NCBI GenBank assembly: GCA_007117775.1
Contig: SKFX01000151.1
Span: 1-13,239 of the forward strand
Origin: Ilumatobacteraceae bacterium
GTDB taxonomy: Bacteria; Actinomycetota; Acidimicrobiia; Acidimicrobiales; Ilumatobacteraceae
DNA: 13,239 nucleotides
Direction: 5' to 3'
Below the pieces are notes generated by a model. The model saw only the letters and a program-made list of their open reading frames with translations, did not search any database and was not told where the DNA came from. Numbering within the stretch: position 1 is the first letter of the stretch; every line of letters starts with the position of its first letter. Positions 7,162 through 13,239 of the stretch are shown here, piece by piece. The position numbers were made by a program, and so were the translations under genes.

Positions 7162-8835
7162 TCAGCCATCGAGTTCCGCCGCCACGTCGAGCAGGAGAGA
7201 GCGGGCCCCGTCATCGAGTGACGCGACCAGATCATCGTCGAGGTCATCGCTGAAGCGGTTCCGGTCGAGGTTCGGGGCGTGCGTAACCTCTGGCATCCAG
7301 ATCGAATGCAGGATGAAGGGGAACCGATGCGCGGTGCGCGGCGCCAGGGTGGCCACCGGTCCACGCCCGACATCGGCGGCATCGAAGATCTCGACTCTGA
7401 ATCCGTCATCGCTGAGCACCGGGAGCACCACCCACCCGTCCCCTCCGCCGGGAGTGCCGCCCGGGCGTGGAACGAAGCTCGGCGAACTCGGCAGGTCGTG
7501 GTCGTTCGGGAATCGGTACTGCGAGCTGACCTGCAGATCGCCGCGGGTGAAGGTCACCAGCGATGCCTTCTGGTCCCGATCCGGATAGGACGATCGGTCG
7601 ATCCGATCGGCGTAGATGTCGAGCGTCCGCTGTGCCAGCGCGCCGCCGCGGAAGCCCTGGAAGACCACATGGTGGTGGGTGGGATCGGATTGACCCTCGA
7701 GGGACCAGTCCTGCGCGGAGAGCTGCAGGTTGAAGCGGTCAGCGCCGGCGGCATGGGCGCTTCGCTGCGCCGAGGCAGTCGCGGGGTGCAGGATCCATTC
7801 GCTCAGGGTCTGCGACGCCATCGCCATCTGGTACATGCCCAGATGGACAGGGTTGACGGGTTGGCCATAGACATCGACGTCGCCGGGCTCGAGGCGATAG
7901 CCGAGGTCGGTGAGATCCATATGCTCGAAGAGCACCCGGATCCCATCGCTGTCGTCCCAGACGGCGTAGTAGTGCCCGGTGGTCGGCCCGATGCGCATAC
8001 AGATGCTCTGCAGCGGTTCACCCGGTGGCGTGTTGTCGATATCGTCCTTGCGGACCAGGTACACCGGCACGGTCTCGTCGATCGTGACCGTGCGCGTTCC
8101 GCCCATGATCTCGCCGGGATCAGCTTTGAAGTTGCCCGAATCAGCCATCACCAGCCAGTTGCGGGTCTGGGCGATGGTATGCATCGATCCGAGTACGGCG
8201 GCGCCCTCGATGGGCCACATCGACACGTCGCCGCCGTCACCGCGGTACTTGACCACCCAGGGTTGCATCCCCTGTGCGGACAGCACCAGCTTCACCGTCC
8301 ACAACCAGCCGCGCTCGGGGTCGACGACAGGATGCGCCGAGGAGAACACCTGGGGCAGCGGGGTCGTCTTGCCGAACGAGCCCCCGCCCCAGGACTGTTG
8401 GCGGCCGACCTCGGCGATGAATCCGAGGGTGACCGGGTCCACCTCGACAGGACGTCCGACGTCCCAGGTGGCCATGAGACGGCCATCGAAGGCCAATGGC
8501 GCGGTATTGGCCATATTGGGTGCTCCCCACGGCGTATCGAAGCCGAGCAGAGACCCGTGGAACGCTTCGGGTGCACGCTGGTGCAGCCGGTACACCGGCG
8601 TGTCGATGACCCGGTATCGCAGCGCATGGGCATCAGCGGGAGCACCGAAGCTGCCCGGTGTCAGCGAGAGTCGAACCAGCGCTCCGAATCCGAAGAGCTG
8701 GTAGCTGAGGCGATCGTCGATCACTGGGGCGGAGATGACCATCTCGCCATGGATGCCCGCGGGCATCGCGCCTGAGATGACGTGCAGGTCGAGATCGCTC
8801 AGCTGAGCGGTCATGAGCGTCTCTGGAAGTGGCAT
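7162..8835 (-). CDS. Carotenoid oxygenase family protein (divergent)
   Basis: 557 aa from the ATG at 8835, supported by GGAAGA 8 bases upstream. A further ATG lies at 8814. The frame stays open to a TTG at 8940, but that would cross the start of the divergent aminotransferase. The family (RPE65/CCD) is a seven-bladed propeller with Fe(II) held by four histidines, cleaving double bonds in carotenoids, apocarotenoids or stilbenes. Likely ligands: H168 (SSAHPVVDPERGWLWT), H219 (GSMHTIAQT), H305 (LFEHMD) and H510 (RFPFILHSIW). The family signature SFVPRPGGTPGGGDGWVV is clear at 453-470. The N-terminus is divergent: the usual RNGPNP stretch is absent, though SGAMPAGIHGEM (21-32) aligns with the normal G-x-P-x-x-L-x-G region. 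No signal peptide is visible. The substrate cannot be predicted and no carotenoid biosynthesis gene is nearby. Family assignment is firm, activity unproven. Confidence 0.87.
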   Translation of the reverse strand: MPLPETLMTAQLSDLDLHVISGAMPAGIHGEMVISAPVIDDRLSYQLFGFGALVRLSLTPGSFGAPADAHALRYRVIDTPVYRLHQRAPEAFHGSLLGFDTPWGAPNMANTAPLAFDGRLMATWDVGRPVEVDPVTLGFIAEVGRQQSWGGGSFGKTTPLPQVFSSAHPVVDPERGWLWTVKLVLSAQGMQPWVVKYRGDGGDVSMWPIEGAAVLGSMHTIAQTRNWLVMADSGNFKADPGEIMGGTRTVTIDETVPVYLVRKDDIDNTPPGEPLQSICMRIGPTTGHYYAVWDDSDGIRVLFEHMDLTDLGYRLEPGDVDVYGQPVNPVHLGMYQMAMASQTLSEWILHPATASAQRSAHAAGADRFNLQLSAQDWSLEGQSDPTHHHVVFQGFRGGALAQRTLDIYADRIDRSSYPDRDQKASLVTFTRGDLQVSSQYRFPNDHDLPSSPSFVPRPGGTPGGGDGWVVLPVLSDDGFRVEIFDAADVGRGPVATLAPRTAHRFPFILHSIWMPEVTHAPNLDRNRFSDDLDDDLVASLDDGARSLLLDVAAELDG

Positions 8836-8838
8836 ATC

Positions 8839-8869
8839 GACAGTCTTCCATGTCTCATGACAGCACTGT
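8839..8869. promoter_or_regulatory. GACAG repeats and small dyads in the divergent intergenic region
   Basis: GACAG occurs at 8839-8843 and 8859-8863, exactly 20 bases apart (about two helical turns). A TGTC-n4-GACA dyad (8851-8862) and an ACAG-CA-CTGT dyad (8860-8869) overlap the second copy. All lie between the start of the carotenoid oxygenase gene and the proposed promoter of the aminotransferase, so they could be an operator. The elements are short and no regulator gene is nearby; chance is a real alternative. Confidence 0.2.
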
Positions 8870-8896
8870 TCACCCGATGATGGTGACGCACCGGTC

Positions 8897-8924
8897 TTGG
8901 ACTCGGATGCCGAGCGAATACGAT
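8897..8924 (+). promoter_or_regulatory. Candidate promoter for a leaderless aminotransferase transcript
   Basis: A -10-like TACGAT (8919-8924, the TAnnnT form favoured by actinobacterial housekeeping sigma) lies 16 bases after a poor -35 candidate, TTGGAC (8897-8902). The -10 box ends 7 bases before the GTG at 8932, so transcription would begin at or next to the start codon. This is the arrangement of leaderless genes. The only Shine-Dalgarno-like bases upstream (CAGGTG, 8925-8930) are too close to the start codon for good spacing. Confidence 0.45.
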
Positions 8925-8931
8925 CAGGTGT

Positions 8932-10293
8932 GTGACACAACTCGATATCAACCCGTCCCCGTACGCCGACCAGGCCCTCTCGAACGATCGATCACATGTG
9001 TTCCACTCGTGGTCCGCCCAATCGCTCATCAACCCGGCGGTCGTCACCGCTGCGAGCGGGTCACGGTTCTGGACCGACGATGGCCGCAGTTACCTTGACT
9101 TCACCAGTCAGCTGGTGAACATGAATATCGGCCATCAGCATCCGCGTCTGGTCGAGGCGATCAAAGAGCAGGCCGATCGGCTGTGCACGGTGGCGCCGAT
9201 GTTCGCGAACGATATGCGTTCGGAGGCGGCCCGCCTGATCGCCGAGCGCGCCCCGGGTGACTTGGACATGGTATTTTTCACCAACGGTGGTGCTGAAGCG
9301 GCCGAGAACGCGATCCGGATGGCCAAGATCCACACCGGTCGCCTCAAGGTGATGACGACGTACCGCAGCTACCACGGTGCGACTGCCGGGGCGATCAGTT
9401 TGACCGGTGACCCTCGGCGTTGGGCGAATGAACCCGGGATCCCGGGTGCGGTGAAGTTCTGGGGTCCATATCCCTATCGCTCCGCGTTTCACTCCGACAG
9501 CGTGGAACAGGAGTGTGAGCGGGCGCTGTCGCACCTCGAAGATGTCCTCATGGTCGAGGGCCCGCACACCGTGGCGGCGATCGCCCTCGAGTCGGTGGTG
9601 GGGACCAACGGGATCCTGGTGCCGCCCGATGGCTATCTGGCCGGTGTGCGCGAGATCTGCGACCGTTTCGGCATCGTCATGATCTGTGATGAGGTCATGG
9701 CCGGGTTCGGGCGATGCGGCGAATGGTTCGCCGTGGATCACTGGCAGGTCACCCCCGATCTGATCTGTTTCGCGAAGGGTGTCAACTCGGGGTATCTGCC
9801 CCTCGGCGGCGTGGTGATCAGCCGCACAATCGCCGAGACGTTCGCCGAGCGCCCGTTCCCGGGCGGCCTCACCTACTCGGGTCACCCATTGGCGTGTGCG
9901 AGCGCGGTGGCGAGCATCAACATCTTCGAGGACGAAGGCATCATCGACCATGCCCGAGCCCTGGGATCAGAAGTGATCGGCCCGGCCCTCAATGAGATCG
10001 CCGAGCGCCATCCGAGCGTCGGTGAGGTACGCGGCCTCGGCGTCTTCTGGGCGATTGAGTTGGTGAGGAATCCCGACACCCGCGCACCACTGGTGCCGTT
10101 CAACGCGACCGGTGCCGATGCCGCCCCGATGACCGAGGTGGCTGCTGCCTGCAAAGAGCGCGGCCTGTGGCCGTTCACCCACTTCAACCGGATGCATGTG
10201 GTGCCACCGTGCACGATCTCAAACGAGGAGGTGCGCGAGGGGCTCGCGATCATCGACGACGCACTCAGTGTCGCCGATCGCTACGTCGAATGA
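8932..10293 (+). CDS. Class III aminotransferase (PLP-dependent, aspartate aminotransferase family)
   Basis: 453 aa, full length for a fold-type I class III enzyme. It moves an amino group, usually from an omega-amino acid, amine or taurine-like donor, to a keto acid such as pyruvate. Visible features: TNGGAEAAENAIRMA (117-131) with the phosphate loop, YHG (147-149) stacking on the cofactor, E220 in ALESVVGTNG, D253 and E254 in CDEVMAGFGR, K282 in FAKGVNSGYLPLGG as Schiff-base lysine, and T314 in GGLTYSGHP. The overall sequence resembles actinobacterial proteins often labelled taurine-pyruvate or omega-amino acid aminotransferase, but the donor cannot be fixed. The GTG start has no good ribosome binding site and may be leaderless. 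The gene diverges from the carotenoid oxygenase gene (96 bases between starts) and converges with the lipoprotein gene (27 bases between stops). Confidence 0.93.
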   Translation: MTQLDINPSPYADQALSNDRSHVFHSWSAQSLINPAVVTAASGSRFWTDDGRSYLDFTSQLVNMNIGHQHPRLVEAIKEQADRLCTVAPMFANDMRSEAARLIAERAPGDLDMVFFTNGGAEAAENAIRMAKIHTGRLKVMTTYRSYHGATAGAISLTGDPRRWANEPGIPGAVKFWGPYPYRSAFHSDSVEQECERALSHLEDVLMVEGPHTVAAIALESVVGTNGILVPPDGYLAGVREICDRFGIVMICDEVMAGFGRCGEWFAVDHWQVTPDLICFAKGVNSGYLPLGGVVISRTIAETFAERPFPGGLTYSGHPLACASAVASINIFEDEGIIDHARALGSEVIGPALNEIAERHPSVGEVRGLGVFWAIELVRNPDTRAPLVPFNATGADAAPMTEVAAACKERGLWPFTHFNRMHVVPPCTISNEEVREGLAIIDDALSVADRYVE

Positions 10294-10309
10294 CCGAGAC
10301 GGCGATCGG
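10274..10309. terminator. Possible bidirectional terminator between convergent genes
   Basis: An 8-bp inverted repeat (10274-10281 with 10302-10309, CCGATCGC/GCGATCGG) with a 20-base loop spans the aminotransferase stop and lies 11 bases past the stop of the lipoprotein gene on the other strand. There is no T-run on either side. CGATCG-type words are common in this DNA, so the repeat may be chance. The gap of 27 bases contains nothing else. Confidence 0.2.
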
Positions 10310-10320
10310 GTGGTGTGATC

Positions 10321-11235
10321 TCAACTGGCCGGAGGCGGTGGCGCCGATGGAGGCGGTGCGGGCGATGTCGTTGATGCTCCGCCCCGTCGACGATTGGCAG
10401 CGATGACTGCGACGATCGCCGCGGCAGCTGCTGCAGCTCCGAGGATCACCATCCACGGCTCGACGCCGTTGCCCGATCCGGCTCCGGTCCCGCTCCATTC
10501 AGCGGTCATGATCGCCCGCCCATCGACGATGAAGTCCGAGCCCGGTTCGATCTGCCAGGTGGCGACCGAACCATCGACGGAGGTGGCGTTCGAGCTCACG
10601 AGTTCGCCGGGCGCATCGAAGATGAAGCTCACATCGAAGAGGTCCTCGAGGCTGAAGCCCAGCGCTGTGAGGAATTCGGTCTCCTCTGGGTCGGGATCGG
10701 TGAAGTCCTCAAGGCCGCCGAGCGTCATCTCCAGCAGCGTGCGGTCACCATCACGGTCGATGGAGACCGTCGAGTCGTCCTCGCCGAACGAGGTGAATTC
10801 GTCCACGCTCACACCGCTGACCGTGCACTCGACCCCGCGTCGGCTTCCCTCGGAGACCTCACGGGAACTCACCCGGTCACCGAATTGTTCGACGAGACCG
10901 CCGCATACGTCGTCTCCCTCGGTGATCTCCTCGACGAGGTCCTCACCGGTGGCATCGGAGAGATCACCAACATCCTCGCCGAAGGCCGATGCGAGCGATT
11001 CGAGTCGCTCGAGGTCGACCAGCTGAGTGATGGCGATGTCGACCGTATCGTCGTCATTGATCGTGATCGCTGAGCGAACGGTGAAACAACCGCTCAGTGT
11101 CATCGCCGCCAACAGCACGGTGGAGGCACCCAGGGCCGGTCGAGTTCGACCAGACCGCCGGTTGGCTGGATCATCTGGAGTCTCGGGCTGGCGTCGTGAT
11201 GGAGGAGAAGTCATAGTCGCAGGGTAGGTCGTCAT
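10321..11235 (-). CDS. LppM-like lipoprotein with C-terminal membrane anchor
   Basis: 304 aa from the ATG at 11235 (GAGG 8 bases upstream); an alternative ATG lies at 11214. A hydrophobic signal region (36-46) ends in the lipobox LSGC with C50, so signal peptidase II processing and lipidation are expected. The ectodomain is very acidic and has two cysteines (C111, C137) that could form a disulfide. Its layout matches the LppM family of actinobacteria: FTVRSAITINDDDTVDI directly after the lipid Cys, and FDAPGELVSSNAT...WQIEPGSD before the C-terminal helix. A single membrane helix (261-280) is followed by NRRRGG and a Pro-rich tail (292-302), which by the positive-inside rule would be cytoplasmic. 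LppM of Mycobacterium tuberculosis has been linked to phagosome interaction and lipid binding; the role here is unknown. It lies 29 bases after ppc and is probably co-transcribed. Confidence 0.82.
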   Translation of the reverse strand: MTTYPATMTSPPSRRQPETPDDPANRRSGRTRPALGASTVLLAAMTLSGCFTVRSAITINDDDTVDIAITQLVDLERLESLASAFGEDVGDLSDATGEDLVEEITEGDDVCGGLVEQFGDRVSSREVSEGSRRGVECTVSGVSVDEFTSFGEDDSTVSIDRDGDRTLLEMTLGGLEDFTDPDPEETEFLTALGFSLEDLFDVSFIFDAPGELVSSNATSVDGSVATWQIEPGSDFIVDGRAIMTAEWSGTGAGSGNGVEPWMVILGAAAAAAAIVAVIAANRRRGGASTTSPAPPPSAPPPPAS

Positions 11236-11264
11236 ATCTTCAGCCTCGGCCCGAATGGTCCCGG

Positions 11265-13239
11265 TCAACCGCTGTTGCGCAGACCGGTGGCGATGGCGTT
11301 CAAGGTCAACTGGATGCCGCGTTGGACCAGTTCGTCGTGATCTCCGGCGCGGTAGCGGCCGAGCAGGTCGACCTGGAGGACGTGGAGCGGGTCCAGATAC
11401 GGGAATCGGTTCGCAATACTGCGCGCCAACACCGGATTGTCGGCCAAGAGATCAGAGGTTTCGCGGACCTCGGCCAGCAATTCGAGGGTGCGGTGATGTT
11501 CATCGCCGATCCGGCCGAAGATGCGCTCGGCGTCGTTGACGTCGGTGGTGAGGTGTTCGGCGTAATGACTGGCGATCTCGAGGTCCACCTTGGCGAGCAC
11601 CATCGCAAGGTTGCTCAGGATGGTCTGCAGTTCGGGCGACTGGCGATGCAGTGCCCGCAGGGCCTCGACCGATTCCTCCCCGCACTGCTCCAGGGCTGAG
11701 CCGACCCCATACCAGCCTGGAATCGACAGCCGACACTGGCTCCAGGCGAACACCCAGGGGATGGCGCGGAGATCCTCGATGCGATCCGATGCCGTGCGAG
11801 ACGCCGGCCGGGACCCGACATTGAGTTGTGAGATCTCCGCGATCGGGGTGATCGAGCGGAAGAACCCGAGGAACTCGGCATCGTCGTAGACCAGGCCTCG
11901 ATACGCATCGAGCGAGGCCGATGCGACCTCGTCGAGCAGTGCGTCGCGTTCAGGATCCTCAGGTGTCGACGGCCGACATGATGCGAGAAGGGTTGCCGAC
12001 ACCAGGGTCTCGAGATTGCGTCGAGCGGTGACCGGGCGCGCATATTTCGCAGCGACCATCTCGCCCTGCTCGGTGATGCGCAGGCTGCCGCGCACCGACC
12101 CGGCCGGTTGGGCCAAGATGGCGTCATAGGCCGGTCCGCCGCCGCGGCCGACGGTCCCGCCGCGGCCGTGGAAGAGTCGCAGATGGACGCCATGGCGTTC
12201 TGTGACCTCCACGAGCGAGCGCTGAGCCCTCGTGAGCGACCAATGCGACATCAGATAACCGCCATCCTTATTGGAGTCCGAGTATCCGATCATCACCTCT
12301 TGGGTGTTGCCGCGCGCCGCCACGATGCTGCGGTAGACCTCATTGCTCAACAGTCGATCGATGACATCGCCGCAGTGCTCGAGATCCGCGATGGTCTCGA
12401 ACAGCGGAACGATGTCGAGTGCAGCGTGGCCGTGGCCCATCAACCCGACTTCGTGGGCGAGCACGGCGAGTTCGAGGACATCGCTCACCGATTCCGCCTT
12501 GGAGATGATCAGGTGTGGAATCACGGTCGGGCCGAGTCGTCGATGCAGACGCGCTGCGGTCTCGAACACAGCGAGTTCGGTTTCGGTGCGTTCGGAATAG
12601 AGATGTCCCGGGACGCGCAGGGGTCGAGGGGAGGAGAGTTCGTCGGCGAGGATCGTGGCCCGCTGCATCTCGGGCAGCGCGAGGTAGTCCTCATGGACGC
12701 CGGCCACGGCGAGGACCTCGGCGATCACGAACTCGTGCACTGCTGAGTTCTGGCGCAGGTCGAGACCGCACAGGTGTGCTCCGAAGGTGCGCACCGAGCG
12801 TCGGACCGGGTCAACGAGCGTGGCTGCGAGGAGGTCGGCTCCGTGGCTGCGCAGCGAGTCGGCGACGACCCCGAGGTCTGCTGATAGCTCGTCAAGCGAG
12901 CCATAGGCAGCGTCGGCGAACTTGGGTGGTGGGGCAGCGGGGTCCGGGGTCAACCCCGATGCATACGCCCACAGGCGTGCGTACATCCCGTTCAACGCCC
13001 GACGGTATGGCTCATCGGCGCGGAACGGTGAGTCGTCGCCGGATCCCACGGCAAGTGCGATGAGTTCGGGTGTCGGCGTGATGAGGCGCTGAGACATCGA
13101 GAGTTGCCGGCTCAACGTGTGGACCGCACGGAGATGTTCCCTGAGGGCGGCGGCGACATTGGCACTGACCGCTTCGTCGAGCACCTCGGCGGTGACGAAG
13201 GGATTGCCATCACGGTCTCCGCCGATCCACGATCCCATC
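11265..13239 (-). CDS. ppc: Phosphoenolpyruvate carboxylase (5' end beyond the window)
   Basis: About 657 C-terminal residues of PEP carboxylase, which adds bicarbonate to PEP to give oxaloacetate, the anaplerotic feed of the TCA cycle. The frame runs off the right edge; the ATG at 13238 is the internal Met of MGSWIGGDRDGNPFVT, a conserved block that lies roughly 280 residues into the E. coli enzyme, so the N-terminal part with the catalytic His (H138 in E. coli) is not seen. Numbered from that Met: GLDLRQNS (158-165), GYSDSNKDGGY (318-328), the catalytic glycine loop FHGRGGTVGRGGGP (356-369), RITEQGEMVAAKYA (387-400), and YLDPLHVLQVDLLGRYR near the end. The C-terminus is GLRNSG, a variant of the usual QNTG that keeps the Asn associated with aspartate inhibition in E. 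coli. No frameshift. The lipoprotein gene follows after 29 bases. Confidence 0.97.
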   Translation of the reverse strand, partial: MGSWIGGDRDGNPFVTAEVLDEAVSANVAAALREHLRAVHTLSRQLSMSQRLITPTPELIALAVGSGDDSPFRADEPYRRALNGMYARLWAYASGLTPDPAAPPPKFADAAYGSLDELSADLGVVADSLRSHGADLLAATLVDPVRRSVRTFGAHLCGLDLRQNSAVHEFVIAEVLAVAGVHEDYLALPEMQRATILADELSSPRPLRVPGHLYSERTETELAVFETAARLHRRLGPTVIPHLIISKAESVSDVLELAVLAHEVGLMGHGHAALDIVPLFETIADLEHCGDVIDRLLSNEVYRSIVAARGNTQEVMIGYSDSNKDGGYLMSHWSLTRAQRSLVEVTERHGVHLRLFHGRGGTVGRGGGPAYDAILAQPAGSVRGSLRITEQGEMVAAKYARPVTARRNLETLVSATLLASCRPSTPEDPERDALLDEVASASLDAYRGLVYDDAEFLGFFRSITPIAEISQLNVGSRPASRTASDRIEDLRAIPWVFAWSQCRLSIPGWYGVGSALEQCGEESVEALRALHRQSPELQTILSNLAMVLAKVDLEIASHYAEHLTTDVNDAERIFGRIGDEHHRTLELLAEVRETSDLLADNPVLARSIANRFPYLDPLHVLQVDLLGRYRAGDHDELVQRGIQLTLNAIATGLRNSG

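Noticed and set aside
7279..8775. A 498-codon open frame on the + strand opposite the carotenoid oxygenase
   Set aside because: It lies wholly antisense to a well-supported gene, is rich in His, Arg and Gly without any recognisable domain, and is the usual result of GC-rich codon usage.
8836..8940. N-terminal extension of the carotenoid oxygenase to a TTG at 8940
   Set aside because: It would overlap the start of the divergent aminotransferase and its proposed promoter, and the added residues show no family likeness.
9061..9951. A 296-codon - strand open frame opposite the aminotransferase
   Set aside because: It is a mirror frame of a fully conserved PLP enzyme, with low-complexity Arg/His-rich content.
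10394..11026. A 210-codon Ser/Pro-rich + strand open frame opposite the lipoprotein gene
   Set aside because: It is antisense to the acidic LppM-like protein; the Ser-rich translation is what the acidic codons give on the opposite strand.
1..13239. Mobile elements, CRISPR arrays, phage genes or a defence system
   Set aside because: No transposase, integrase, regular spaced repeat, toxin-antitoxin pair or defence-type protein was seen; all long frames on the coding strands belong to metabolic, transport or envelope families.

Overview
This is ordinary-looking chromosomal DNA from a high-GC Gram-positive bacterium, most likely an actinomycete-type organism (Actinomycetota). The lineage is inferred from GC-rich, tightly packed genes, frequent GTG starts, an LppM-type lipoprotein (a family known mainly from actinobacteria), a FadD15-like acyl-CoA ligase and one start that fits leaderless translation. 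An acidimicrobial or other environmental actinobacterium would fit, but no rRNA or other marker is present to settle it. I see no tRNA, rRNA, CRISPR array, insertion sequence, prophage or plasmid gene. Nearly all of the window is coding.

Layout. Bases 41-2999 on the + strand hold a compact three-gene unit: an IolE-like TIM-barrel sugar isomerase/dehydratase, an SMP-30/gluconolactonase-family lactonase that starts inside the stop codon of the first gene, and a 12-helix MFS transporter. The unit probably continues to the left of the window. Four genes follow on the - strand, transcribed from right to left: carotenoid-oxygenase family protein (8835-7162), Gfo/Idh/MocA dehydrogenase (7041-5959), long-chain acyl-CoA ligase (5862-4042) and pirin (3948-2989). 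They are separated by gaps of 93-120 bases, so they may or may not be one operon. The pirin gene ends 11 bases inside the MFS gene (tail-to-tail overlap). A class III aminotransferase (8932-10293, +) diverges from the carotenoid oxygenase. It converges on a two-gene - strand unit: phosphoenolpyruvate carboxylase (cut by the right edge of the window, stop at 11265) followed 29 bases later by an LppM-like double-anchored lipoprotein (11235-10321).

How the genes may work together. The left unit has the parts of an oxidative sugar or cyclitol pathway: a lactonase that opens a sugar lactone, an IolE-like enzyme that dehydrates or isomerises a keto-sugar, and a transporter. The Gfo/Idh/MocA enzyme 3 kb away on the other strand could supply the dehydrogenase step, but that link is only inferred. 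The carotenoid oxygenase and the acyl-CoA ligase could act in sequence on an apocarotenoid- or stilbene-like compound (cleavage to aldehyde, oxidation to acid, CoA activation), again as a hypothesis. PEP carboxylase is a central anaplerotic enzyme. I found no clearly new biological system. The most distinctive items are the divergent carotenoid oxygenase, the possible leaderless aminotransferase promoter, the doubly anchored lipoprotein behind ppc, and the sugar-lactone unit.
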